A DNA stretch of 40,212 bases from a virus: positions 1 through 40,212 of the IMG/VR virus record IMGVR_UViG_3300028794_000193, one strand, 5' to 3'. The position numbers and the translations under genes are program-made. This document shows positions 31,112 to 37,877 of the stretch, one piece after another; position 1 is the first letter of the stretch, and the number at the start of each line of letters is the position of its first letter. The notes below the pieces were generated by a model. It saw only the letters and a list, made by a program, of their open reading frames with translations. It did no database searches and had not been told where the DNA came from.

Positions 31112-31825
31112 ATGATTACGGACCCCATCGACGCGCTTGACCTACTTGAGGTGCTGGATGCGGTTGGGGCGGCCCGCTCCGCGATCGCGTTGTCAGCAGC
31201 TCTGGAGCGGCTCGCGGTGGGGGCTGGCTTGCGCCGCTTCGCGCTGATCCAGTTGCAGGATGCCGCACACGAGGTCGTCGCGGTGCTTCATAACTTGGTG
31301 GCGCCTCCACAGTTGGAGGAGCCTGGTGCCCAAGCTCTGATTTTGCGCGCGCTGGGAAGTCGTCGGTTTCCGGAGGTGCTGGATCAGCAGGTGCTTCCCG
31401 AAATGCAGTACGCGGTATCAGCGATGTGGCAGGAGGGTATGACCACCTGCGTGCTGATGGTCGGCCGTGATACCGAGATCGCTCCGCGCGCGGCCGCCGA
31501 CCTCCTTGGAATCGTGAGCCTGGCATCCAGCTACTCGGCGAGCGCGCTGGTGTCGATCGCGAAGACTGAGTGCCCTCTCACCATTCGCGAACTGGAGTGC
31601 CTAGTGCTGTTCGCCGCCGGCAGCAGCGCGAAGGAGACGGGCCGCCTGCTCGGCGTGAGCCCCCGCACCGTCGAGGAATACCTCGCGCGATGCAAGGGGC
31701 GAATGGGAGTACGTTCAACGCTGGCTGCAACCGCCGCGGCGTTGCGCCGCGGCTGGATAACCAATCAGGACATCGACGCAGCCGGCGTCAGCGTTAACCG
31801 CCGGTACGAGGCGTACCGAAAATGA
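31112..31825 (+). CDS. LuxR-type regulator
   Basis: A 237-residue protein. Residues 155-216 are a typical LuxR/GerE HTH: LTIRELECLVLFAAGSSAKE, TGRLLGVSPRTVEEYLARC, ending ATAAALRRGWI. The N-terminal 150 residues have the size of an autoinducer-binding domain (VLDAVGAARSAIALSAALERL, QYAVSAMWQEGMTTCVLMVG) but none of the invariant Trp/Tyr/Asp ligand contacts can be placed. A weak AGGA 10 bases upstream supports the start at 31112. The ATG follows the inverted repeat immediately. Phage LuxR-type receptors that sense host quorum signals are known; this one may sense a different ligand or partner with the next protein. Confidence 0.85.
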   Translation: MITDPIDALDLLEVLDAVGAARSAIALSAALERLAVGAGLRRFALIQLQDAAHEVVAVLHNLVAPPQLEEPGAQALILRALGSRRFPEVLDQQVLPEMQYAVSAMWQEGMTTCVLMVGRDTEIAPRAAADLLGIVSLASSYSASALVSIAKTECPLTIRELECLVLFAAGSSAKETGRLLGVSPRTVEEYLARCKGRMGVRSTLAATAAALRRGWITNQDIDAAGVSVNRRYEAYRK

Positions 31826-31914
31826 GTGCGAAGAGGGTTGCCATAGTGAGTTCCTTAAAGGACTGCAGGTCGACGTTGACCTGCGCTCACTATTGCCGCT
31901 CGCTCACTTCCTGA
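31822..31914 (+). CDS. Possible coupled 30-residue small protein
   Basis: The luxR-like stop overlaps an ATG (ATGA at 31822-31825) that opens a 30-codon frame, starting MSAKRVAIVSS and holding three Cys (residues 15, 21, 25). The overlap alone suggests translational coupling, but frames of this length occur by chance and the codons span a region with palindromes. It could be a peptide partner or a leader reading. Confidence 0.22.
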   Translation: MSAKRVAIVSSLKDCRSTLTCAHYCRSLTS

Positions 31915-31969
31915 CTAGATGTCAACCTGTCAGATTTACGGACATATCCCCGTGTGGTAATTGGATGCG
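31826..31969. other. Convergent gap with palindromes
   Basis: The gap between the converging luxR-like and autoinducer-domain genes holds a 20-bp dyad, GCAGGTCGACGTTGACCTGC (31865-31884; 9 of 10 base pairs match), and an outer inverted repeat ATAGTGAG/CTCACTAT (31843-31850, 31886-31893). No T-tract follows, so a simple terminator is not evident. The length and symmetry resemble a lux-type box. Apart from the small coupled frame at 31822-31914, I see no gene here. Confidence 0.5.
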
Positions 31970-32596
31970 CTAGGGATTCAGCGCGCGTCGCAACTCCTCG
32001 ATCTTGACCAGGCCGCCGCGCACGGCGTAGCTCAGCGCCCCCTCTCGGATCGCACCTGCCCACTCGCTTGACGCCACCTCGATCACAGCCGGGCGCGTGA
32101 TTCGCTCAACGCATTGCTGCGCCTGCAGGGCGAGCAGCCGGAGCGAAGCGTGCAACCGCAGCGCCGCGACAGGGTTTTCAGGAAGACGATCCGGGCCATC
32201 CACGCCCAGGAAGAACACTTCACCATGGCCAGGTGCGTGGTGCGAGATGGTCACGCCGCACCGGTATCCGAAGGCGGCCTGCAAGTCCCACAGATCCGCC
32301 GACCCCGCCTCCACATACGTGGATTGGTCGTACTTCACGACGCCGGGCCGCGCGAGGATCTGTCCCAGCACCGGGTCACGCAACCCGTCGGTCAGTGATG
32401 TCGCGCTCTGCAGGTAGGCCTCGGGCGGGTTCCCGAACGACTTGACGAGCCCACCAGCAGAGCCAAGTCGGCCGTGAACCAGCGCTCCCGAGACAAGCCC
32501 GAATCCCATCTCGTGCACGGCTTTCACCACCCGCGCCGTCAGGGTGTCCAGGTCCGGCGCTTCGCCGATCGAGTGCAGCAGCTGCGGGTCAAGCAT
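31970..32596 (-). CDS. Autoinducer-binding-domain protein without HTH
   Basis: A 208-residue protein, MLDPQLLHSIGEAPDLDTLT. Residues 15-165 have the order of motifs of LuxR ligand domains: FGLVSGALVHGR, then Asp74-Pro75-Val76 (DPVLGQIL), a Trp at 103, AAFGYRCGVTISHHAPGHGE (Phe109, Gly110, Gly114, His119-120, Gly124), then LRLHASLRLLALQAQQCVERI. After this only about 40 residues follow, with no recognisable LuxR HTH. It could therefore bind an acyl-homoserine-lactone-type ligand and act on another protein, for example the luxR-like partner. Start codons at 32596 and a GTG at 32632 both lack a good ribosome site. Confidence 0.7.
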   Translation of the reverse strand: MLDPQLLHSIGEAPDLDTLTARVVKAVHEMGFGLVSGALVHGRLGSAGGLVKSFGNPPEAYLQSATSLTDGLRDPVLGQILARPGVVKYDQSTYVEAGSADLWDLQAAFGYRCGVTISHHAPGHGEVFFLGVDGPDRLPENPVAALRLHASLRLLALQAQQCVERITRPAVIEVASSEWAGAIREGALSYAVRGGLVKIEELRRALNP

Positions 32597-32752
32597 GGAT
32601 GAACTGTAACGGCAAGCAGTCCTTTCGAACACCAGCTGAGCAGGCTGCTATGCGGGTTCCAATCACATCCAACACCATTTGGTGTTGACTTGTTCAACAC
32701 CATTTGGTGTAATTCCGCCGACCAGCCGCATCCCGTGGCCACGGAGGCTCAG
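32597..32752. other. Divergent control region before the rightward early operon
   Basis: No gene is evident here. It contains the pL-like promoter and OL operators (32671-32713), a leader of about 33 bases with a GGAGG ribosome site before 32753, and the upstream part of the autoinducer-domain gene. No promoter for the latter gene was identified. Confidence 0.7.
32671..32713 (+). promoter_or_regulatory. pL-like promoter with operator pair OL
   Basis: The palindromes ACACCATTTGGTGT at 32672-32685 and 32697-32710 are again 25 bp apart. The promoter is TTGACT (32685-32690), 17 bases, TGTAAT (32708-32713) on the plus strand, with the same layout as OR/pR. It should start RNA near 32720, 33 bases before the first start codon. 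Confidence 0.9.
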
Positions 32753-32908
32753 ATGGCAACCTCAACTTCAGCGCCCGCAGCTTGGCCGTTTGGCCGGCTG
32801 ACCCCACAGCAACAGCAAGCCCACGCGGCCCAACTCAAAGCCCTCCAGGCTGATCAGCTGCGCCGCATCCCCACGGTCTTTGGCGGCCTCGACGAGGCGC
32901 GCTCATGA
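32753..32908 (+). CDS. Small first gene of the pL operon
   Basis: A 51-residue protein, MATSTSAPAAWPFGRLTPQQQ, with a helical middle rich in Gln and Ala (QQAHAAQLKALQADQLRR). A GGAGG sits 5 bases before the ATG. The stop overlaps the next ATG (ATGA). No family was recognised. It is the first gene read from pL, a position often held by recombination or regulatory small proteins. Confidence 0.6.
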   Translation: MATSTSAPAAWPFGRLTPQQQQAHAAQLKALQADQLRRIPTVFGGLDEARS

Positions 32909-33333
32909 GCGCGCAGCACACGCCCAGCCAAGGCGTTGACGCTGGCGTCGAGGTGTCTCTGCGCATCGGCCAGCGCGTCCGCCACCGCGACTACAAGGGG
33001 CAGCGCGTAACCGGCGTGGTGCGCGGCCTGTCGCTTGACAGCGATGGCGCGCTGCAGGCCGACATTGCGCTCGACACCCCGATCGTGATACCGGCGTTCA
33101 ACGAATTCGCAGCCACCAACATCTACCGCCAGCACGTGCCAGCCCACGAACTGGCCGCGTTTGATGACCGCGACGAACTGGTGGCCGAACTGCTGGCCCT
33201 CGCCATCCGCACCGAGGCTTGGACAGTCGCTGTCGAGAAAGAGCAGATCGCGCGCGGCGAGCGCTACGAGCTGAGCCAGTTTGTGCATGACCTGCGCACC
33301 GCCATCGCCAAGGCCCCCGGGATCGCCGCATGA
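32905..33333 (+). CDS. Hypothetical early protein
   Basis: A 142-residue protein. After a disordered start, residues 20-70 form a beta barrel-like stretch (LRIGQRVRHRDYKGQRVTGVV, then GALQADIALDTPIVIPAF), like KOW/SH3-type folds. The rest is helical with DRDELVAELLALAIRTEA and VEKEQIARGERYELSQFVHD. ATGA-coupled on both sides. It may bind nucleic acid; the function is unknown. Confidence 0.65.
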   Translation: MSAQHTPSQGVDAGVEVSLRIGQRVRHRDYKGQRVTGVVRGLSLDSDGALQADIALDTPIVIPAFNEFAATNIYRQHVPAHELAAFDDRDELVAELLALAIRTEAWTVAVEKEQIARGERYELSQFVHDLRTAIAKAPGIAA

Positions 33334-33905
33334 TCGCCGCGCTCACCCCGCTGGTCAGCCGCATCGCCCGCATGGCCGCGCTGCTGCTGATCTGCTCGGT
33401 GGTCGGCTGCTCGAAGGCCCACGCTGAAGGCCTCAAGCTCGGCGTGCACCTGGCCAGCGTGCACCTGCCCGCCAAGGACGGGCAGAACAACGACAACGTC
33501 GGCCTGTACGTGCGCACCGAGAGCGGCCTCACCGCCGGCGCGTACCGCAACACACTGCGCCGCACGTCGCTCTATGTCGGGGAGACGTTCACCCTCGGCC
33601 CGGTCGACGTGCTTGTGGGCGTCGCCAGCGGCTACCAGCGCAAGTGCACCGACACGCTGGTGCAAGTGGGCGTCACCTACGGCGACCCGTACCCAGGGCG
33701 CATCCCCGGGCCGCCGCAACCTGTCTACGAAAACCGCCACGAGTGCACCGGCTTCTCGCGCGGCTGGCTCACGCCCGTGCTGGCGCCGTCGATCGCGCTG
33801 CCCTTCGCCCTGCTCGGCAGCACGCCCCGCCTGTGGTGCCTCTACGGCGCCGGCAAGCACTCCAGCGTGCTGCACCTGAGCACCGAGTGGAGCTTCTGGA
33901 CATGA
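33330..33905 (+). CDS. Secreted lipoprotein-like, beta-rich protein
   Basis: A 191-residue protein with a signal segment at residues 15-32 (MAALLLICSVVGCSKAHA). VVGC is a lipobox (Cys27 as lipid anchor), and AHA-E offers a signal peptidase I alternative. The mature part has short beta strands (LKLGVHLASVHLPAK, VGLYVRTESGLTAGAY, SLYVGETFTLGPVDVLVGVAS) ending with an aromatic TEWSFW, like small outer-membrane barrels. An exposed or periplasmic lipoprotein made from pL could block superinfection; that role is inferred. Confidence 0.65.
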   Translation: MIAALTPLVSRIARMAALLLICSVVGCSKAHAEGLKLGVHLASVHLPAKDGQNNDNVGLYVRTESGLTAGAYRNTLRRTSLYVGETFTLGPVDVLVGVASGYQRKCTDTLVQVGVTYGDPYPGRIPGPPQPVYENRHECTGFSRGWLTPVLAPSIALPFALLGSTPRLWCLYGAGKHSSVLHLSTEWSFWT

Positions 33906-34012
33906 AGCACTTCCCGCTCGAAGCGTGGGCGAACCGCAATCCACGCGTGCGCTGGCCACTCGTGTTCCTCGCCCTGATCGTCCTTGCCTGCCTCGGCAGC
34001 GCGGACTTCTGA
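33902..34012 (+). CDS. 36-residue single-TM protein
   Basis: The frame starts with ATGA overlap at 33902 and ends at 34012. It has a basic N-terminus (MKHFPLEAWANRNPRVRWPL) and one membrane segment (LVFLALIVLACLGSA). Coupling to the lipoprotein gene and GC-rich third positions support expression. It could be a small membrane partner of the preceding lipoprotein. Confidence 0.45.
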   Translation: MKHFPLEAWANRNPRVRWPLVFLALIVLACLGSADF

Positions 34013-34057
34013 CCCCACTGCAGGCGCCTGCAGACCCACCCAGCCCAGGAGGCAACC

Positions 34058-34492
34058 ATGAAAGACAACGTCACCCACATTCCCCTGACTCGCCGGCGCG
34101 ATGACTCGGTGCCCGCCGTCGACCAGCCGCGCCGCTCTTCGCCGGCCTTCGAGTCGGTGCACGGCACCGGGCCGCGCAAGCATGTGCTGCTGCCCGACCT
34201 CAAGCTCGCGGACAGCGCATGGGGCTTGCCCGCGTGGGCCGGGTCAAAGAACCCCTCGCTGACATTGGCCCGCGCCAAAGTCGAGGCTTCCATCCGCAAG
34301 GAAGCGCGCGAAGCTGAGGTGCGCCAGCGCCGCCTCGAACTCGTCAACGTCCGCGACACCGCGTTCGAGAAGGGCGCCATCCTGGGCATCAAGCGCGGCC
34401 TGCTGTACGGCTTCGGCCTCGGCTTCCTGGCTGGCGGCGGCGTGATCGCCCTGGTGCTCAAGTTCGGCATCTACCTGGTGCGGCACACATGA
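34058..34492 (+). CDS. Membrane-anchored hypothetical protein
   Basis: A 144-residue protein with an AGGAGG site before the ATG. The first half is polar and Arg/Pro-rich (TRRRDDSVPAVDQPRRSSP); a helical stretch follows (RAKVEASIRKEAREAEVRQRR). The C-terminus carries one membrane segment (GFGLGFLAGGGVIALVLKFG). The gap in front (34013-34057) holds a perfect GCAGGCGCCTGC palindrome. The function is unknown. Confidence 0.6.
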   Translation: MKDNVTHIPLTRRRDDSVPAVDQPRRSSPAFESVHGTGPRKHVLLPDLKLADSAWGLPAWAGSKNPSLTLARAKVEASIRKEAREAEVRQRRLELVNVRDTAFEKGAILGIKRGLLYGFGLGFLAGGGVIALVLKFGIYLVRHT

Positions 34493-34899
34493 GCGCCGTG
34501 CTCGAACCCACCACCGAGCCCGACGTGAACCAGCTGCCCCTGATTCCCACGTTGGCACCGGCACCTGAGCCCGAGATGATCCGATTGTCGGCATGGGGTC
34601 GACTGACCCGTCAGGCCGAGGTGCGCGTGGCCACCGACGGCAGCGGCATGCTCATCGTCGAGATCCTGCAGGGCAAGAACGCCATGCCCTTCGTCGCCAT
34701 CCGCCACGAGCCGGCCGACCAGATCAACGCGCTCCGCGACCTGGCGCACGAGATGCGCCCCGGTGTGGCCGTCGTGATCATCTTCCGCGGCTTCGAGGTC
34801 ACCACCCACCGCGGCCAGGAGGTGCTCAGCCCGCGCATCTGCGACGTGATCGGCCTCTCGAACTTCTCTTTCGTCAACCCTGATGGGAGCACCACATGA
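34489..34899 (+). CDS. Hypothetical early protein, possible OB-fold
   Basis: A 136-residue protein, ATGA-coupled on both sides. Residues 30-120 are a beta-rich unit (AEVRVATDGSGMLIVEILQGK, PGVAVVIIFRGFEVTTHRGQE, VIGLSNFSF) with the strand order of an OB-like barrel, as seen in phage single-strand-binding proteins. No canonical SSB motif is present. Its role is therefore only suggested. Confidence 0.5.
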   Translation: MSAVLEPTTEPDVNQLPLIPTLAPAPEPEMIRLSAWGRLTRQAEVRVATDGSGMLIVEILQGKNAMPFVAIRHEPADQINALRDLAHEMRPGVAVVIIFRGFEVTTHRGQEVLSPRICDVIGLSNFSFVNPDGSTT

Positions 34900-35240
34900 C
34901 CCTCCAGCAACCCGAGAACATGCAGTTCAACGTCACCGCCCAGCGTCACGAAGTGATGTTCAAGGACGGTTCGGCAGTCACCCTGCACCCGGTCTTCGAT
35001 CGCGACACACCGTGCCAATACCACCGCGGCCTGCAGCTCCCGAAGGGCGTGACGCTCGTGGTGGATTTGCGCCGCCTCTCGCGCTCGATCGCCGGTGACC
35101 TCTGCCTAGCCCAGCCGCGAGACGTGCCCGGCATCGTCTTCTTCGAGATGCGCAAACAGTTCGGCACGGCACAGGCCTTCACCGCTGAGGCGGTGGCGCA
35201 CGGCGTTGTGCTGCAGACAGCCAACCGGGTGGCCGCTTGA
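34896..35240 (+). CDS. Hypothetical early protein
   Basis: A 114-residue protein starting MTLQQPENMQFNVTAQRHEV, with VTLHPVFDRDTPCQYHRG, VDLRRLSRSIAGDL and a C-terminal AFTAEAVAHGVVLQT. It has mixed alpha/beta character, no membrane segment and no known family. It is ATGA-coupled to the previous gene, and the next gene starts with TTG overlapping its stop. Confidence 0.55.
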   Translation: MTLQQPENMQFNVTAQRHEVMFKDGSAVTLHPVFDRDTPCQYHRGLQLPKGVTLVVDLRRLSRSIAGDLCLAQPRDVPGIVFFEMRKQFGTAQAFTAEAVAHGVVLQTANRVAA

Positions 35241-35500
35241 TCGCTGAGCGCCCCGCCCCTCTCGCGGACATGCTCCGCCTGGCCATCACGATCGCCGACG
35301 ACCAGGCGCGCCTGCTGATCGAGGCCGGGTGCGAGCAGTCGCGCGACTTCCACAACGACACCTGGTTCGACACCAGCCAGGCCACCCAGGCCGACCCGCT
35401 CTCACAGCAGCGCGTGGTCATCGCCATCGATTACCTGTACCTCCGCCAGCGCATCCGCAGACACGCGGACTCGCCTCGCCTCATCGCCTTCAACTTCTGA
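35237..35500 (+). CDS. Hypothetical early protein, TTG start
   Basis: An 87-residue protein if begun at TTG 35237, which overlaps the preceding TGA; a later ATG at 35270 would give 76 residues. It is helical (DMLRLAITIADDQARLLIEAG), then SQQRVVIAIDYLYLRQRIRR. No function is recognised. Confidence 0.5.
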   Translation: MIAERPAPLADMLRLAITIADDQARLLIEAGCEQSRDFHNDTWFDTSQATQADPLSQQRVVIAIDYLYLRQRIRRHADSPRLIAFNF

Positions 35501-35515
35501 TCGGAACCACCCTTC

Positions 35516-37375
35516 ATGACCACGCATGCGTTCATCTCCACCAGCAACATGATCCTGCTTCAGGCCTCGGCGCTGCCCGCCGATGGCGTGCTCATCCAGG
35601 CCGAATGGGAACTGGTGTACGACAGCCCCTACCAGTACCGCAAGACGCACAACGAAGCCAAGCTCACCGAGCTGGCCGACAACATCAAGGCGACCGGCGG
35701 CATTCACCAACCGATCCTGGCGCGCCGCCGCTTCACCAACACGCTGCGCAAGCCCTACGCGTGGGATCCGGCCGACGGCTTCGAGATCGTCGCCGGCCAC
35801 CGCCGCAAGATCAGCGGCATGCGTGCCGAGCTGCCCAGCGGCCCGCTGCTCGTGAAGGACCTCGACGACGACCAGGTGCGCAAGATCCAGATCACCGAGA
35901 ACCTGCAGCGCGAAGACGTGCACGCCATCGAGGAGGCCGAGGGCTTCCAGGCGCTCATCGACCTGGGCGACACGCCCGAGGGGCTCGCCAAGGACCTGGG
36001 CAAGAGCCTCAGCTACGTCTACGCCCGCATCAAACTGCTGCAGGCCTGCAAGCAGATCCGCAGCACTTGCCTGGCCGGCGACATCGGCGTCGAGGTGGCA
36101 CTGCTCATCGCACGGCTGCGCACCGACAAGCTGCAAGAGAAGGCGCTCGGGTACATCAAAGGCAAGAACATCCACCTGGAAGACGGCGGCAACAAGAGCC
36201 TGCGCCAGGTGCGTGAGCTGCTGAAGGAGCGTTTCACCCTCGGCCTGTCCAACGCCATGTTCGACCCCGGCGACGCGAACCTGCTGCCGCTCGCAGGCGC
36301 CTGCAGCGCCTGCCCCAAGCGCACAGGCAACGCGCCCGAGTACACCGACCTGGTCGCCGATCGCAAGGCACCGTGGGGCCAGACGCTCAAGGGCTCGGCC
36401 AACCTCTGCACCGACCCCGACTGTTTCGACGCGAAGAAGAAGGCGCACCTGAAGGCCAAGGCTGGCGAGTTGATCGCCAAAGGCAAGACCGTGGTCGACG
36501 GCAACAAGGCCCGCAACGCGATCGACGCAAGCGGTCGAATCAAGGGCGACTTCATCGCACTCAAAGACGTGAAGGACGAGCTGAAGAAGGCCAACCGGAA
36601 CACCCTCATGGGCGTGCCGTTGGAAAAGGCCATCGTGGTCACCATCCAAGATCCGCGCGACGGCAAAACGCACGACGCCGTCGCGGTTGCCGACCTGGTC
36701 GCCGCCGGCATCAAGTTCAAGGAGCAGGCGAAGAAGGGCAACCACCACATCGACTACGAAGCCGAGCGCCGCAAGCGGGAAGAGGAACGCCTGCGCGACG
36801 AGGCGAAGGCCAAAGCTGAAGGAGCGGTGCGAGCGGAGATCCTCACCAAGGTGATCGACGCAGCCAAGGCCGCGGCCCGCTCAACCTTCGACCTGCAGAT
36901 GGTCGCGCACGTGGCCTTCGCCGGCGTCGACTATCACGATCGCGCGGTTCTCGCCAAGCTGTACGGCGGTGGCAGCCGCGACGACGTGCACAAGCAGATT
37001 GGGTCGATGGATCCCGGCCAGGCGGCACTGTTCGCGCTCACCTGCGCGCTGGTGCAAGACGTGTACACGCACAGCGGCAACTACAAGAACATGCCCAAGA
37101 CGCTCACCGCGGCCGCGAAGCACTACGGCCTCGACATCGACGCCATTCGTGCCGGTTTGGAGGCGCCTGCAAAAACCGCTTTTACCCCACCTTCGGCTGC
37201 GCTGGCGCAGAAAAAAGCGACCGCTGGCGCAAGCGCAAAAAAATCCGCGACGAAGGCTGCGCCGGCGAAGGCCAAGAGCAAGGGCAAAGAGAAGGGAGAA
37301 GAACAGAAGGTTGACGCCGGCGTCGCCGGCGGGAGCGCTGGCCAGGTCGACGCGATTGAGGAGGCAGGGGCATGA
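35516..37375 (+). CDS. ParB-like protein with histone-like tail
   Basis: A 619-residue protein. Residues 40-140 are the ParB/Srx fold, including AGHRRKISGMRAE (about 94-105, like GxRR of ParB) and TENLQREDVHAIEEAEGF (127-144). A HTH-like region follows (TPEGLAKDLGKSLSYVYARI). Then an extended C-terminal half with CSACPKRTGN, a CTDPDCF motif that may bind zinc, and a helical region. The last 70 residues are Lys/Ala-rich (AQKKATAGASAKKS, KAAPAKAKSKGKEKGEE), like eukaryotic-type histone H1 tails. Phage ParB-like proteins act as CTP-dependent DNA clamps, nucleases or regulators; partition is less likely in an integrated prophage. It carries one GCAGGCGCCTGC copy. Confidence 0.82.
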   Translation: MTTHAFISTSNMILLQASALPADGVLIQAEWELVYDSPYQYRKTHNEAKLTELADNIKATGGIHQPILARRRFTNTLRKPYAWDPADGFEIVAGHRRKISGMRAELPSGPLLVKDLDDDQVRKIQITENLQREDVHAIEEAEGFQALIDLGDTPEGLAKDLGKSLSYVYARIKLLQACKQIRSTCLAGDIGVEVALLIARLRTDKLQEKALGYIKGKNIHLEDGGNKSLRQVRELLKERFTLGLSNAMFDPGDANLLPLAGACSACPKRTGNAPEYTDLVADRKAPWGQTLKGSANLCTDPDCFDAKKKAHLKAKAGELIAKGKTVVDGNKARNAIDASGRIKGDFIALKDVKDELKKANRNTLMGVPLEKAIVVTIQDPRDGKTHDAVAVADLVAAGIKFKEQAKKGNHHIDYEAERRKREEERLRDEAKAKAEGAVRAEILTKVIDAAKAAARSTFDLQMVAHVAFAGVDYHDRAVLAKLYGGGSRDDVHKQIGSMDPGQAALFALTCALVQDVYTHSGNYKNMPKTLTAAAKHYGLDIDAIRAGLEAPAKTAFTPPSAALAQKKATAGASAKKSATKAAPAKAKSKGKEKGEEQKVDAGVAGGSAGQVDAIEEAGA

Positions 37376-37611
37376 ACAAGAGTTGGATACTCCATGGCCC
37401 TCAGGGCACCGGCAAGACCCTGCACGCGCCTTCCATTGCGAGGTTGCTCGACTTGCCGATCATCGATGACGAACGGGACTTACGCGCCCGATCGTTTCGG
37501 CCATTCGGTGTGCTGCACATCGCCGACGAACTGCCCGTATGGGCGCGTGACAACCGACACGTGATCTCGATAGAGGCCGCGCTGGAGCGGCTGGCAAAGG
37601 CCCAAGCATGA
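37372..37611 (+). CDS. Mini P-loop protein
   Basis: A 79-residue protein ATGA-coupled behind the ParB-like gene. Walker A is GPQGTGKT (residues 9-16) and a short hydrophobic strand followed by ADE (VLHIADELP, about 47-55) could be Walker B. There is no room for a full AAA domain, so this is either a reduced NTPase, a nucleotide sensor or a remnant. Its closeness to a ParB-like gene suggests a ParA-like or CTP-related partner role, which is inference. Confidence 0.6.
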   Translation: MNKSWILHGPQGTGKTLHAPSIARLLDLPIIDDERDLRARSFRPFGVLHIADELPVWARDNRHVISIEAALERLAKAQA

Positions 37612-37877
37612 GCGCCGGCAGCATCAAGGCCCACACGCTGCAAGGCTCGGCCGACCAGATCGGCTGCCAAATCGCCGAGAAGGTGATCATGGAGGCAGCG
37701 TTGCGCATCGCCGAGGCCATGGACGACAAGGCCCTGCGCGACTACTACGTCGCCGTGGCCACCTGCGTGATGTGCCAGATCCGCGCCGCGATGGGCAGGG
37801 AGCTGACCAGCATGATCAGCGAGGCAGCATTGCGCAACGCCCTCAAGCTGAACTTCGACGAGCAGGCGGTGCATTGA
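37608..37877 (+). CDS. Hypothetical early protein
   Basis: An 89-residue all-helical protein: DQIGCQIAEKVIMEAALRIAE, ALRDYYVAVATCVMCQIRAAM, SEAALRNALKLNFDE. It is coupled to both neighbours by ATGA and TGATG overlaps. No family was recognised; a small dimeric helical regulator is possible. Confidence 0.55.
   Translation: MSAGSIKAHTLQGSADQIGCQIAEKVIMEAALRIAEAMDDKALRDYYVAVATCVMCQIRAAMGRELTSMISEAALRNALKLNFDEQAVH

Larger units (their letters stand above)
4284..36304. repeat. Dispersed 12-bp palindrome GCAGGCGCCTGC
   Basis: Perfect copies lie at 4284-4295, 7932-7943, 12014-12025, 21644-21655, 21689-21700, 27838-27849, 34020-34031 and 36293-36304; near copies occur at about 4981, 16709, 22331 and 37160. 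Six copies are inside minus-strand genes and all encode Gln-Ala-Pro-Ala; one lies in a gap and one in the ParB-like gene in another frame. Confidence 0.9.

Noticed and set aside
35402-36748. Long minus-strand frame opposite the ParB-like gene
   Set aside because: It is a Leu/Val/Asp-rich mirror of a recognised gene, with no motif or ribosome site.
37372-37611. Full AAA ATPase
   Set aside because: Only 79 residues; no sensor or arginine finger region, so called a mini P-loop protein.
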